Source of the DNA: Bradyrhizobium sp. 1(2017)
Lineage (GTDB): Bacteria > Pseudomonadota > Alphaproteobacteria > Rhizobiales > Xanthobacteraceae
Direction: 5' to 3'
NCBI RefSeq assembly: GCF_011602485.2
Contig: NZ_CP050022.2
Coordinates: 372,001 to 436,000, forward strand
Length of the DNA stretch: 64,000 nucleotides
Shown: piece by piece, positions 28,361-40,560 of the stretch
Layout: each line of letters opens with the position of its first letter
Numbering within the stretch: the stretch's first letter is position 1
Translations under genes and position numbers: made by a program
The notes under the pieces: model-generated
The model's database searches: none
Told to the model about the DNA's origin: nothing
The model's input: only the letters and a program-made list of their open reading frames with translations

Positions 28361-28564
28361 CACCGGTCTTGTGCCCCAGACGCAGTGCGCCACGAAGTGG
28401 TGCACTGCTGAGCCGGGAACCATTGCTCAGCGAGAATGAACGAAACAGTGGGGCCCGCCTCTGCGGAGCGGCACTTCGCGCCGCGCCGCGTCCGGGACAC
28501 CAGCGCATACCCCGCCCACCAATTCACGGCTTGCAATTTCCGTCCGTCTCTGGCGGTAAAGGGC

Positions 28565-29749
28565 ATGCTCTCGACCCCCAGTTCCTCATTCCGCGAAGCC
28601 TATCAGGCCCAGATCGCCTCCGGCGCGATCGAGCCCGATGCCGCGCAGGCCGAGGTCGCCGAAGCCTATGCGGCGCTCGACGAGCGGCTTGCCGACTACA
28701 AGCCGCAGCGCAAGCAGGGCCTGCTCAGCCGTCTCTTCAGCAGTGACAAGGACGAGGCGCCGCGCGGGCTCTACATCCACGGCGAGGTCGGCCGCGGCAA
28801 GACCATGCTGATGGATCTGTTCTTCCAGCACTCTTCGGTCGAGCACAAGCGCCGCGCGCATTTCCACGAATTCATGGCGGAGGCGCATGAGCGCATCTAC
28901 GACTACCGCCAGAGCATCGCGCGTGGCGAGATCGCCGATGGCGACGTCATCGCGCTGACTGCGAATGCGATCTTCGAGGAGAGCTGGCTGCTCTGCTTCG
29001 ACGAATTCCACGTCACCGACATCGCGGACGCGATGATCCTGGGACGGCTATTTGCGAAACTGTTCGAGCTCGGCACCGTCGTGGTCGCGACATCCAACGT
29101 CGCGCCCGAGGATCTCTACAAGGGCGGCCTGAACCGGTCGCTGTTCCTGCCCTTCATCAAACAGATCACCGACCACATGGACGTCTCGCGGCTCGACGCG
29201 CGCACCGACTTCCGTCTGGAGAAGCTGCAGGGCGTGCCGATGTGGCTGGCCCCGGCGGACGCCGATGCGGATGCCGCGCTCGATCGCGCCTGGTCGAAAA
29301 TGTCGGGCGGCGCGAAATGCAAGCCGCGCGATATTTCGATCAAGGGGCGCATCCTGCACGTGCCGTGCTCGGCCCATGGCGTGGCGCGCTTCTCGTTCGC
29401 GGACCTCTGCGAGAAGCCGCTCGCGGCATCGGACTACCTCAGGCTCGCGCACGACTATCACACCATCCTGGTCGACCATATTCCAGTGATGGACCTCTCC
29501 CAGCGCAACGCCGCCAAGCGCTTCATCACGCTGATCGACACGCTCTATGACAATGCGGTGAAGCTGATGGCCTCGGCCGATGCCAATCCGATCTCGCTCT
29601 ACCTCGCCCATGAGGGCAACGAGGCCATGGAATTCAAGCGGACTTCCTCGCGCCTGATCGAAATGAGCTCGAAATCCTATCTGGCGCTGCCTCACGGCCG
29701 CAAGGATTCCACCGCCAGCGGCTCCACCAAGGGTCTGGTCGAGACTTAA
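28565..29749 (+). CDS. zapE: cell division protein ZapE (AFG1-like ATPase)
   Basis: An AFG1/LACE1-type P-loop ATPase of 394 residues. ZapE acts on the Z-ring during constriction, and mitochondrial homologues help degrade respiratory subunits. Walker A is GEVGRGKTM near residue 76, Walker B WLLCFDEFHVTD near 141-152, with TSNVAPEDLYKGGLNR near 180 and RFSFADLCEKPL near 279. The start ATG 28565 (MLSTPSSSFREAY) has AAAGG close by; the upstream 43 codons of open frame look untranslated. Confidence 0.93.
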   Translation: MLSTPSSSFREAYQAQIASGAIEPDAAQAEVAEAYAALDERLADYKPQRKQGLLSRLFSSDKDEAPRGLYIHGEVGRGKTMLMDLFFQHSSVEHKRRAHFHEFMAEAHERIYDYRQSIARGEIADGDVIALTANAIFEESWLLCFDEFHVTDIADAMILGRLFAKLFELGTVVVATSNVAPEDLYKGGLNRSLFLPFIKQITDHMDVSRLDARTDFRLEKLQGVPMWLAPADADADAALDRAWSKMSGGAKCKPRDISIKGRILHVPCSAHGVARFSFADLCEKPLAASDYLRLAHDYHTILVDHIPVMDLSQRNAAKRFITLIDTLYDNAVKLMASADANPISLYLAHEGNEAMEFKRTSSRLIEMSSKSYLALPHGRKDSTASGSTKGLVET

Positions 29750-29767
29750 GTCCTATTTGCCAGCGCT

Positions 29768-29800
29768 GTCATTCCGGCGCGCGCGAAGCGCGAGCCCGGA
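29768..29800. repeat. cattccgg palindrome before mdh
   Basis: gtcattccggcgcgcgcgaa plus gcgcgagcccgga is a single unit of the cattccgg...gaagcgcgag repeat family, also present at 20838-20875 and 45281-45322. It lies in the gap between zapE and mdh. Confidence 0.65.
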
Positions 29801-29884
29801 CGGACGAACCCGGTATGGCTGCTATCGCGCCGAGCCCGACAATTGGGCATTCACCGACTTGAACGGGGGAGGCGAAAGGGATAA

Positions 29885-30901
<1,017 letters not shown>

Positions 30902-30916
30902 GCGCCAGGCAACTCC

Positions 30917-30947
30917 CCGCCGAAGCCCGAAAACCGGTCTTCGGCGG
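30917..30947 (+). terminator. intrinsic terminator after mdh
   Basis: Stem ccgccgaag/cttcggcgg (9 bp) with a 13-nt loop, followed by tttcattt, 16 bp after the mdh stop. Confidence 0.75.
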
Positions 30948-31123
30948 TTTCATTTCCGGGGACCGGCAGCGTCTGCTGAAGGCTTGGCTGGCCCCGGTTC
31001 GGCAGTCCAGACATCCTCGAAGTCAAAGAATCCGGGTTGCAGTTCCTGTGGTATATGGTATGCCAGCCACAAGACTGAGGTGGGCCCTTGAGGTCACCGC
31101 CCGCGGGTTCAGGGAGCGACCAT

Positions 31124-32320
<1,197 letters not shown>

Positions 32321-32324
32321 GGCG

Positions 32325-32804
32325 ATGGCCCAGGACCATCTCGCCGCTTCATCTCCACTTGCAGAGCATGCGCGTCTCGCCGCGTTCGCCGGCGAATGGA
32401 ATGGCGAAGAGGTGGTCTTTCCGTCACGCTGGACGGAAGGCGGGCCGGCGACCTCGCACATCGTCGCGCGCATGGACCTCAACGGGTTCTACCTGATCCA
32501 GGACTCGGTCCAGATGCGCGACGGCAAGCAGGTCTTCGCCACCCACGGCATCTTCACCTACGACCGCGACGACCGGACCTACAAACTGTTCTGGTACGAC
32601 TCGCTCGGCTACACGCCGCCCGCACCCGCCTCCGGCGGGTGGGTCGGCAAGACCCTGACGCTGGTGCGCGGCTCGCTCCGCGGCAATGCGCGCCACGTCT
32701 ACGAGATCATCGACGACAATTCCTACTCGTTGAAGATCCAGTTCTCGCCGGACGCGGAAGGCTGGGCCGATGTCCTCACCGGCGTCTACCGCCGCATCCA
32801 CTGA
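32325..32804 (+). CDS. DUF1579 family protein inserted between sucC and sucD
   Basis: A 159-residue protein that resembles DUF1579 (lipocalin-like barrel) proteins: LAAFAGEWNGEEVVFPS near residue 19, GFYLIQDSVQMRDGK, FTYDRDDRTYKLFWYDS and a C-terminal DVLTGVYRRIH. It has no signal peptide. Its ATG follows the sucC stop by 4 bp with AAGG before it, so it is translated in the suc operon. Its function is unknown and a role in binding a small molecule linked to the TCA cycle would be speculation. Confidence 0.8.
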   Translation: MAQDHLAASSPLAEHARLAAFAGEWNGEEVVFPSRWTEGGPATSHIVARMDLNGFYLIQDSVQMRDGKQVFATHGIFTYDRDDRTYKLFWYDSLGYTPPAPASGGWVGKTLTLVRGSLRGNARHVYEIIDDNSYSLKIQFSPDAEGWADVLTGVYRRIH

Positions 32805-32837
32805 CCTCTCACTCGTTAGTTCGCGAAAGCAGACCTC

Positions 32838-33722
32838 ATGTCCATCCTGATCGACAAGAACACCAAGGTCATCTGCCAGGGCTTCACCGGCAAGAATGGC
32901 ACCTTCCACTCGGAGGCTGCGATGGCCTATGGCACCAAGATGGTCGGCGGCACCTCGCCGGGCAAGGGTGGCTCGACCCATCTGGGCCTGCCGGTGTTCG
33001 ACACCGTGCGCGATGCGCGTGAGAAGACCGGTGCCGATGCCTCGGTGATCTACGTGCCGCCGCCGGGCGCGGCCGACGCGATCTGCGAGGCCATCGACGC
33101 CGAGATCCCGCTGATCGTCTGCATCACCGAGGGCATTCCTGTCGTCGACATGGTGCGCGTGAAGCGCTCGCTGATCGGTTCCAAGTCGCGCCTGATCGGG
33201 CCGAACTGCCCCGGCGTCATGACCGCCGGCGAGTGCAAGATCGGCATCATGCCGGCCAACATCTTCAAGACCGGTAGCGTCGGCATCGTCTCCCGCTCCG
33301 GAACTCTGACCTATGAAGCCGTGTTCCAGACCTCCCAGGAAGGCCTCGGCCAGACCACTGCGGTCGGCATCGGCGGCGACCCGGTCAAGGGAACCGAGTT
33401 CATCGACGTGCTGGAAATGTTGCTCGCCGACCCCAAGACCGAATCGATCATCATGATCGGCGAGATCGGCGGTTCCGCCGAGGAGGACGCCGCCCAGTTC
33501 CTCAAGGACGAGGCCAAGCGCGGCCGCAAGAAGCCGATGGTCGGCTTCATTGCCGGTGTCACCGCACCTCCCGGCCGCCGCATGGGCCATGCCGGCGCGA
33601 TCATCTCGGGCGGCAAGGGCGACGCCGGTTCCAAGACCGAAGCGATGAAATCGGCCGGAATCACGGTCTCTCCGTCGCCCGCGCGCCTCGGTCATACGCT
33701 TGCCGAAAAGTTGAAGGGCTAA
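32838..33722 (+). CDS. sucD: succinyl-CoA synthetase alpha subunit
   Basis: SucD binds CoA and carries the phosphohistidine. The 294-residue product has the CoA site [19 protein letters not shown] near residue 16, [13 protein letters not shown] near 74 and [16 protein letters not shown] near 124. The catalytic His lies in [14 protein letters not shown] near 252. It is separated from sucC by one gene, while the pair is normally adjacent. sucA follows after 137 bp. Confidence 0.97.
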   Translation: MSILIDKNTKVICQGFTGKNGTFHSEAAMAYGTKMVGGTSPGKGGSTHLGLPVFDTVRDAREKTGADASVIYVPPPGAADAICEAIDAEIPLIVCITEGIPVVDMVRVKRSLIGSKSRLIGPNCPGVMTAGECKIGIMPANIFKTGSVGIVSRSGTLTYEAVFQTSQEGLGQTTAVGIGGDPVKGTEFIDVLEMLLADPKTESIIMIGEIGGSAEEDAAQFLKDEAKRGRKKPMVGFIAGVTAPPGRRMGHAGAIISGGKGDAGSKTEAMKSAGITVSPSPARLGHTLAEKLKG

Positions 33723-33859
33723 TTCACTTCTTCGTGCTTTTCCGGGCGAAGTTTCGCAGCAAATAGGGTAAAGGGTGCCTGTCGCGTCGAGCCTCTGCCG
33801 GGGAGCTCGGCGCCAGCGCCGTTTGTTATGCGCGAACCGAAATCGCCAGGAACTCCAGT

Positions 33860-36829
33860 ATGTCTCGCCAGGACGCGAACGCAGCCTTTGCTCTGTCCTC
33901 CTTTTTGCAGGGCACCAACGCCACCTACATCGACGAAATCTACGCCCGCTACGAGAAGGACCCGTCCTCGGTCGACGCCGAGTGGCGGGAATTCTTCAAG
34001 AGCCTGAACGACCAGCCCTCTGACATCAGCAAGAACGCCGAGGGCCCGTCCTGGGAGCGCGCCAACTGGCCGCTGACCCCGCAGGACGATCTGACCTCCG
34101 CCCTCGACGGCAATTGGGCCGAAGTCGAGAAGGCGGTCGGCGCCAAGATCGCCGCCAGGGCGCAGGCCAAGGGAGGCGACAAGGGCGCCGACATCTCCTT
34201 CGCCGACGTGCTTCAGGCGACGCGCGACTCCGTCCGCGCCCTGATGCTGATCCGCTCCTACCGCATGCGCGGCCACTTCCACGCCAAGCTCGATCCGCTC
34301 GGCATCGAAGCCCAGCGCAACCGCGAAGAGCTCGACCCGCGCACCTATGGCTTCAGCGAAGCCGATTTCGACCGCAAGATCTTCCTCGATCACGTGCTCG
34401 GCCTCGAATATGGCACGCTGCGCGAGATCACCGCGATCTGCGAGCGCACCTACTGCCAGACGCTCGGCGTCGAGTTCATGCATATCAGCAACGCCGCGCA
34501 GAAGGCGTGGATCCAGGAGCGTATCGAGGGACCCGATAAGGAAATCTCGTTTACCCCCGAAGGCCGCAGGGCCATCCTGACCAAGCTGGTCGAAGCCGAG
34601 GGCTTCGAGAAGTTCTGCGACACCAAGTTCACCGGCACCAAGCGCTTCGGTCTGGACGGCGCTGAAGCGCTGATCCCGGCGCTGGAGCAGATCATCAAGC
34701 GCGGCGGCAATCTCGGCGTGAAGGAGATCGTGCTGGGCATGCCGCATCGCGGCCGCCTCAACGTGCTGACCCAGGTGATGGGCAAGGCGCATCGCGCGCT
34801 GTTCCACGAGTTCAAGGGCGGCTCGGCCAATCCCGACGCGGTCGAAGGCTCCGGCGACGTCAAATATCATCTCGGCGCCTCCTCGGACCGCGAGTTCGAC
34901 GGCAACCGGATCCATCTGTCGCTGACCGCGAACCCCTCGCATCTCGAGATCGTCGATCCCGTCGTGCTCGGCAAGGTCCGCGCCAAGCAGGACCAGCACG
35001 GCGATCCGCCGGACATGCGCATCTCCGTCATGCCGCTGCTGATGCATGGCGACGCCGCGTTTGCCGGCCAGGGCGTCGTCGCTGAATGCTTTGGCCTGTC
35101 CGACCTGAAGGGCTACCGCACCGGCGGCTCCATGCACTTCATCGTCAACAACCAGATCGGCTTCACCACCTATCCGCGCTACTCGCGGTCCTCGCCCTAT
35201 CCATCGGACGTGGCGAAGATGATCGACGCGCCGATCTTCCACGTGAACGGCGACGATCCGGAAGCCGTGGTGTTCGCGGCCAAGGTCGCGATCGAGTTCC
35301 GGCAGAAGTTCCACAAGCCCGTCGTCATCGACATGTGGTGCTATCGCCGCTACGGCCACAACGAAGGCGACGAGCCGGCATTCACACAGCCCGTGATGTA
35401 CAAGCGGATCGCGGCCCATCCCTCGACCCTCACTCTCTACTCCAAGCGCCTGATCGCCGAAGGCGTGGTCACCGAGGGTGAAGTCGACAAGCTGAAGGCC
35501 GACTGGCGGGCGCGGCTCGATGCCGAGTTCGAGGCCGGCACCTCCTACAAGCCGAACAAGGCCGACTGGCTCGACGGCAAGTGGTCCGGCTTCAAGATCG
35601 CCGATCAGGAAGAGGACGCGCGCCGCGGCGTCACTGGCGTTGATCTTCCTGTTCTCAAGGACATCGGCCGCAAGATCACCAAGGTGCCGGACGGCTTCCG
35701 CGTCCACCGCACCATCCAGCGTTTCCTCGAGAACCGCTCGAAGGCGATCGACAACGGCGTCGGGATCGATTGGGCGACCGGCGAGGCGCTGGCGTTCTGC
35801 ACGCTGCTCCAGGAAAACCACCACGTCCGTCTGTCCGGCCAGGATTCGGAGCGCGGCACCTTCTCGCAGCGTCACTCGGTGCTGATCGACCAGGAAGACG
35901 AGAGCCGTTACACGCCGTTCAACCATCTCGGCAACGAGCAGGGCCATTACGAGGTCATCAACTCGCTGCTGTCGGAAGAGGCCGTGCTCGGCTTCGAATA
36001 CGGCTACTCGCTCGCCGAGCCGAACACGCTGACGCTGTGGGAAGCCCAGTTCGGCGACTTCGCCAACGGCGCCCAGGTCGTGTTCGATCAGTTCATCTCC
36101 TCGGGCGAGCGCAAATGGTTGCGCATGTCCGGCCTCGTCTGCCTCCTGCCGCACGGCTATGAGGGACAGGGACCGGAGCACTCCTCGGCGCGCCTCGAGC
36201 GTTATCTGCAGATGTGTGCGGAAGACAACATGCAGGTGGTCTATCCGACCACGCCGGCGAACTACTTCCACGTGCTGCGGCGCCAGCTCCACCGCGAGAT
36301 CCGCAAGCCGCTGATCGTGATGACGCCGAAATCGCTGCTGCGCCACAAGCGGGCGGTGTCGCGTCTGGAGGAACTCGCGAAGGGAACGACGTTCCACCGC
36401 ATCCTCTATGATGACGCCCAGATGCTGCCGAGCGAGGCGACCAAGCTCGTCGCCGACGACAAGATCCGCCGCATCGTGCTGTGCTCCGGCAAGGTCTATT
36501 ACGACCTCTACGAGGAGCGCGAGAAGCGCGGCATCGACGACATCTATCTGATGCGCGTCGAGCAGCTCTATCCGGTGCCGCTGAAGGCGCTGGTGGCCGA
36601 GCTGTCCCGCTTCAAGAAGGCCGAGATGGTGTGGTGCCAGGAAGAGCCGCGCAACATGGGCGCCTGGCACTTCATCGAGCCGTATCTGGAATGGGTGCTG
36701 AACCAGGTGAACGGCGTGAGCCGGCGTCCGCGTTATGTCGGCCGCGCCGCCTCCGCCGCGACCGCGACAGGTCTGATGTCCAAGCATCAGGCGCAGTTGA
36801 AGGCGTTCCTGGACGAAGCACTGAGCTGA
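33860..36829 (+). CDS. sucA: 2-oxoglutarate dehydrogenase E1 component
   Basis: The thiamine-diphosphate E1 of the 2-oxoglutarate dehydrogenase complex, 989 residues. The N-terminus SFLQGTNATYIDEIYARYEKD is the E2-binding region. IGMPHRGRLN-type block (VLGMPHRGRLNVL near 294), the ThDP motif from GDAAFAGQGVV near 396 to NNQIGFTTYPR near 431, and HGYEGQGPEHSSARLERYL near 768 are all present. It stands between sucD and sucB, a standard alphaproteobacterial order. A repeat-containing 180-bp gap precedes sucB. Confidence 0.98.
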   Translation: MSRQDANAAFALSSFLQGTNATYIDEIYARYEKDPSSVDAEWREFFKSLNDQPSDISKNAEGPSWERANWPLTPQDDLTSALDGNWAEVEKAVGAKIAARAQAKGGDKGADISFADVLQATRDSVRALMLIRSYRMRGHFHAKLDPLGIEAQRNREELDPRTYGFSEADFDRKIFLDHVLGLEYGTLREITAICERTYCQTLGVEFMHISNAAQKAWIQERIEGPDKEISFTPEGRRAILTKLVEAEGFEKFCDTKFTGTKRFGLDGAEALIPALEQIIKRGGNLGVKEIVLGMPHRGRLNVLTQVMGKAHRALFHEFKGGSANPDAVEGSGDVKYHLGASSDREFDGNRIHLSLTANPSHLEIVDPVVLGKVRAKQDQHGDPPDMRISVMPLLMHGDAAFAGQGVVAECFGLSDLKGYRTGGSMHFIVNNQIGFTTYPRYSRSSPYPSDVAKMIDAPIFHVNGDDPEAVVFAAKVAIEFRQKFHKPVVIDMWCYRRYGHNEGDEPAFTQPVMYKRIAAHPSTLTLYSKRLIAEGVVTEGEVDKLKADWRARLDAEFEAGTSYKPNKADWLDGKWSGFKIADQEEDARRGVTGVDLPVLKDIGRKITKVPDGFRVHRTIQRFLENRSKAIDNGVGIDWATGEALAFCTLLQENHHVRLSGQDSERGTFSQRHSVLIDQEDESRYTPFNHLGNEQGHYEVINSLLSEEAVLGFEYGYSLAEPNTLTLWEAQFGDFANGAQVVFDQFISSGERKWLRMSGLVCLLPHGYEGQGPEHSSARLERYLQMCAEDNMQVVYPTTPANYFHVLRRQLHREIRKPLIVMTPKSLLRHKRAVSRLEELAKGTTFHRILYDDAQMLPSEATKLVADDKIRRIVLCSGKVYYDLYEEREKRGIDDIYLMRVEQLYPVPLKALVAELSRFKKAEMVWCQEEPRNMGAWHFIEPYLEWVLNQVNGVSRRPRYVGRAASAATATGLMSKHQAQLKAFLDEALS

Positions 36830-36844
36830 ACTTTTTTGAACTGC

Positions 36845-36894
36845 GTCATGCCCCGCCTCGTGCGCAACCCGCGCATTGGAGCGGGGCATCCACT
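36845..36894. repeat. palindromic repeat between sucA and sucB
   Basis: gtcatgccccgcctcgtgcg ... gagcggggcatccact is one unit of the gtcatnnc...catccag family, 15 bp after the sucA stop. It could stabilise or uncouple sucA and sucB messages. Confidence 0.65.
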
Positions 36895-37009
36895 AGCCGT
36901 GACGTGAATGCCGGCGTTCCGGCTTGCTGGATGGCCTGCTTTTCGCCGGCCGTTGACGATCGACTTATGACCGCACTGACCGCACCGGCGATCCCTTAAG
37001 GAAGAGACC

Positions 37010-38254
37010 ATGACTGAAATTCGTGTGCCGACGCTCGGCGAATCCGTCACCGAGGCCACCATCGGCCGCTGGTTCAAGAAGGCCGGCGATCCCGTCGCCG
37101 TCGACGAGCCCTTGGTCGAGCTCGAGACCGACAAAGTCACCATCGAAGTCCCGGCGCCCTCCGCGGGCACGCTGAGCGAGATCATCGCCGCCGATGGCGC
37201 GACCGTCGCGGTCGGCGCGTTGCTCGGCCAGATCACCGACGGTGCCGGCGCAGCCAAGCCCGCTGCGGCTCCCGCCAAGCCTGCTGCTGCTCCGGCACCC
37301 GCTGCCGCAGCTCCGGCTGCTGCGCCCGCCGCGCCGAAGGCGCCCCCGGCCGACGCTCCGCTCGCGCCTTCCGTGCGAAAACTCTCTGCCGAGACCGGCG
37401 TCGATGCCTCCACCGTTCCGGGCTCCGGCAAGGACGGCCGTGTCACCAAGGGCGACATGCTCGCTGCGATCGAGCGTGCGGCTTCCGCGCCGACCCCGGT
37501 CAACCAGCCCGCCGCGGCCGTTCAGGTCCGCGCGCCGTCGCCTGCCGATGACGCCGCCCGCGAAGAGCGCGTCAAGATGACCCGCCTGCGCCAGACCATC
37601 GCGCGCCGGCTCAAGGACGTGCAGAACACCGCGGCCATGCTCACGACCTTCAACGAGGTCGACATGACCAACGTCATGGCGCTGCGCGCGCACTACAAGG
37701 ACGCGTTCGAGAAGAAGCATGGCGCCAAGCTCGGCTTCATGGGTTTCTTCACCAAGGCCGTCGTGCAGGCGCTGAAGGACATCCCGGCCGTCAACGCCGA
37801 GATCGACGGCACCGATCTGATCTACAAGAACTACTACCACATCGGCGTCGCCGTCGGCACCGACAAGGGCCTGGTCGTGCCGGTCGTGCGCGACTGCGAC
37901 CACAAGTCGATCTCCGACATCGAGAAGGGCATCGCCGATTTCGGCCGCCGCGCCCGTGACGGCCAGCTCAAGATCGACGAGATGCAGGGCGGCACCTTCA
38001 CCATCACCAATGGCGGCATCTACGGCTCGCTGATGTCGACCCCGATCCTGAACGCGCCGCAGTCCGGCATTCTCGGCATGCACAAGATCCAGGAGCGGCC
38101 GATGGTCGTCGGCGGCAAGATCGAGGTTCGCCCGATGATGTATCTGGCGCTGTCCTACGATCACCGCGTCATCGACGGCAAGGAAGCCGTCACCTTCCTG
38201 GTTCGCGTCAAGGAGAGCCTGGAAGATCCGGCGCGCCTGGTGCTCGATCTCTGA
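37010..38254 (+). CDS. sucB: 2-oxoglutarate dehydrogenase E2, dihydrolipoamide succinyltransferase
   Basis: The lipoyl-bearing E2 core of the complex, 414 residues. The lipoyl domain (about 1-75) has the modified Lys in [14 protein letters not shown] near residue 43, followed by an Ala/Pro hinge (about 80-120) and a peripheral subunit-binding domain ([14 protein letters not shown] near 120). The catalytic domain contains [13 protein letters not shown] and the active-site motif [11 protein letters not shown] near 384. One lipoyl domain is usual for SucB. The SDR gene follows after 64 bp. Confidence 0.97.
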   Translation: MTEIRVPTLGESVTEATIGRWFKKAGDPVAVDEPLVELETDKVTIEVPAPSAGTLSEIIAADGATVAVGALLGQITDGAGAAKPAAAPAKPAAAPAPAAAAPAAAPAAPKAPPADAPLAPSVRKLSAETGVDASTVPGSGKDGRVTKGDMLAAIERAASAPTPVNQPAAAVQVRAPSPADDAAREERVKMTRLRQTIARRLKDVQNTAAMLTTFNEVDMTNVMALRAHYKDAFEKKHGAKLGFMGFFTKAVVQALKDIPAVNAEIDGTDLIYKNYYHIGVAVGTDKGLVVPVVRDCDHKSISDIEKGIADFGRRARDGQLKIDEMQGGTFTITNGGIYGSLMSTPILNAPQSGILGMHKIQERPMVVGGKIEVRPMMYLALSYDHRVIDGKEAVTFLVRVKESLEDPARLVLDL

Positions 38255-38318
38255 TCCCTGATGCTCTGCGAGCGCCGTCGCCATGCGCGGCGGCGCGTGT
38301 CGAACCATGGAGGCGCGC

Positions 38319-39068
38319 GTGACGGATAAAGTCGTTGTCATCACCGGCGGCAGCCGCGGCATCGGGCGGGCGACCGCGATCGCGGCGGCTGCGCGCGGTT
38401 ATCGCGTCGTGGTCGGCTATGCCAGCAACAAGCAGGCCGCCGACGAGGTGGTCGCGCAGATCGAGGCCAGCAACGGCAAGGCCGTGGCGGTGAAATGCGA
38501 TGTCGCCGAGGAAAGCGACATCATCAACCTGTTCAAGGAAGCCGACAAGTTCGGCACGCTCGGGGCCCTCGTCAACAATGGCGGCATCGTCGGACAGAGC
38601 GGCGTGCGCGTCGACGAGATGTCGGCCGAGCGCATCCAGCGCGTGCTGGCGGTCAACGTCACGGGCTCCATCCTTTGCGCGCGCGAGGCCGTGAAGCGAA
38701 TGTCGACCAAGCATGGCGGCAAGGGCGGCGTCATCGTCAATCTGTCGTCGGTTGCTGCGAAGCTCGGCGCGCCCAACACTTATGTCGATTACGCCGCGTC
38801 CAAGGGCGCGATCGATTCCTTCACCACCGGCCTCGGCTATGAGGTCGCCGGCGAAGGCATTCGTGTCGCGGGCATTCGCCCCGGCCTGATCGACACCGAG
38901 ATCCACGCCTCGGGCGGCGAGCCCGACCGGCACCATCGTCTCGCCCATATGGTGCCGATGAAGCGCGTCGGCACCGCCGATGAAATCGCGAGCGCCATCG
39001 TCTGGCTGATGTCGGACGAGGCGTCCTACGTCACCGCAGCCACTCTCGATGTGTCCGGCGGACGCTGA
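38319..39068 (+). CDS. SDR-family oxidoreductase between sucB and lpdA
   Basis: A short-chain dehydrogenase/reductase of 249 residues. The Rossmann motif is ITGGSRGIGRA near residue 9, NNGGIVGQSGV near 86, and the catalytic Ser-Tyr-Lys set is VNLSSVAAKLG, then YVDYAASKGAIDS near 154. The C-terminus ASYVTAATLDVSGGR is typical of glucose dehydrogenase or FabG-like members. GTG 38319 is chosen because GGAGG lies 5 nt upstream; ATG 38307 and 38283 are also in frame. The substrate is unknown. Confidence 0.9.
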   Translation: MTDKVVVITGGSRGIGRATAIAAAARGYRVVVGYASNKQAADEVVAQIEASNGKAVAVKCDVAEESDIINLFKEADKFGTLGALVNNGGIVGQSGVRVDEMSAERIQRVLAVNVTGSILCAREAVKRMSTKHGGKGGVIVNLSSVAAKLGAPNTYVDYAASKGAIDSFTTGLGYEVAGEGIRVAGIRPGLIDTEIHASGGEPDRHHRLAHMVPMKRVGTADEIASAIVWLMSDEASYVTAATLDVSGGR

Positions 39069-39125
39069 CGCGCCGCGCGGACGCTGACACATCCTCATCA
39101 CGCCAAACCTACGGGACTTCCTCTC

Positions 39126-40526
39126 ATGGCTACCTACGATCTCGTCGTCATCGGCACCGGACCGGGCGGTTATGTCTGCGCGGTGCGCGCCAGCCAGCTC
39201 GGCATGAAGGTCGCAGTCGTCGAAAAGAACGCCACGCTTGGCGGCACCTGCCTCAATGTCGGCTGCATGCCCTCGAAGGCGCTGCTGCACGCCTCCGAAA
39301 TGTTCGAGGAAGCCGGCCACTCCTTCGCCAAGATGGGCGTCAGCGTTTCGACGCCGAAGCTCGATCTGCCCGCGATGATGAACTTCAAGCAGCAGGGCAT
39401 CGACGGCAACGTCAAGGGCGTCGAGTTCCTGATGAAGAAGAACAAGATCGACGTGCTCAAGGGCGCCGGCAAGATTCTCGGGACCGGCAAGGTCGAAGTC
39501 TCCGCCGATGGCAAGTCGCAGGTGGTCGAGACCAGGAACATCGTCATCGCCACCGGCTCGGACATTGCGCGTCTCAAGGGCATCGAGATCGACGAGAAGC
39601 GCATCGTCTCCTCGACCGGCGCGCTGTCGCTCGACAAGGTCCCCGGCAAGCTCTTGATCGTCGGCGCCGGCGTGATCGGCCTCGAGCTCGGCTCGGTATG
39701 GAAGCGTCTCGGCGCCGAAGTCGCCGTCGTCGAATTCCTCGACCGCATCCTGCCCGGCATGGACGGCGAGATCGCAAAACAATTCCAGCGCCTCCTCGAG
39801 AAGCAGGGCTTTGCGTTCAAGCTTGGCGCAAAGGTTACGGGCGTTGACACCTCCGGCAAGACGCTGAAGGCGACGGTCGAGCCCGCTGCCGGCGGCGCGG
39901 CGGAGACATTGGAAGCCGACGTCGTGCTCGTCTGCATCGGCCGCGTTCCCTACACCGATGGGCTCGGTCTGAAGGAAGCCGGCGTCGCGCTGGACAATCG
40001 CGGCCGGGTGCAGATCGATCCGCATTTCGCCACCAGCCTGAAGGGTGTCTACGCCATCGGCGACGTCGTCGCCGGCCCGATGCTGGCGCACAAGGCCGAG
40101 GATGAAGGCGTTGCGGTTGCCGAGATCATCGCGGGCCAGGCCGGGCACGTGAACTACGACGTGATCCCGGGCGTCGTGTACACCACGCCGGAAGTGTCCT
40201 CCGTCGGCAAGACCGAGGAGGAACTCAAGCAGGCGGGCGTGGCTTATACCGTCGGAAAGTTTCCGTTCACCGCCAATGGCCGTTCCAAGGTCAACCAGAC
40301 CACCGACGGCTTTGTGAAGATTCTCGCAGATGCGAAGACCGATCGCGTGCTCGGCGTGCACATTATCGGCCGCGAAGCCGGCGAAATGATCCATGAAGCC
40401 TGCGTTCTCATGGAGTTTGGCGGCAGTGCGGAGGATCTCGCGCGGACCTGCCACGCGCATCCGACCCGCTCGGAAGCGGTCAAGGAAGCCGCGCTTGCAG
40501 TCGGCAAGCGGGCCATCCATATGTAG
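39126..40526 (+). CDS. lpdA: dihydrolipoyl dehydrogenase (E3)
   Basis: The FAD-dependent E3 that reoxidises lipoyl groups, here serving 2-oxoglutarate dehydrogenase. The 466-residue product has [17 protein letters not shown] for FAD, the redox-active disulfide [13 protein letters not shown] near residue 40-52, an NAD motif [15 protein letters not shown] near 178, [21 protein letters not shown] (written in part) near 307 and the catalytic His in CHAHPTRSE near 444. It closes the suc operon; a membrane-protein gene starts 34 bp downstream. Confidence 0.97.
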   Translation: MATYDLVVIGTGPGGYVCAVRASQLGMKVAVVEKNATLGGTCLNVGCMPSKALLHASEMFEEAGHSFAKMGVSVSTPKLDLPAMMNFKQQGIDGNVKGVEFLMKKNKIDVLKGAGKILGTGKVEVSADGKSQVVETRNIVIATGSDIARLKGIEIDEKRIVSSTGALSLDKVPGKLLIVGAGVIGLELGSVWKRLGAEVAVVEFLDRILPGMDGEIAKQFQRLLEKQGFAFKLGAKVTGVDTSGKTLKATVEPAAGGAAETLEADVVLVCIGRVPYTDGLGLKEAGVALDNRGRVQIDPHFATSLKGVYAIGDVVAGPMLAHKAEDEGVAVAEIIAGQAGHVNYDVIPGVVYTTPEVSSVGKTEEELKQAGVAYTVGKFPFTANGRSKVNQTTDGFVKILADAKTDRVLGVHIIGREAGEMIHEACVLMEFGGSAEDLARTCHAHPTRSEAVKEAALAVGKRAIHM

Positions 40527-40560
40527 CGACGCGCCCAACGTCGAATCGGGCGGGAAACAC

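Noticed and set aside
33719..36889. 1056-codon open frame antisense to sucA
   Set aside because: It mirrors sucA exactly, has low-complexity His/Asp/Arg/Leu composition typical of the antisense frame in GC-rich genes, and matches no family. sucA on the other strand is unmistakable.
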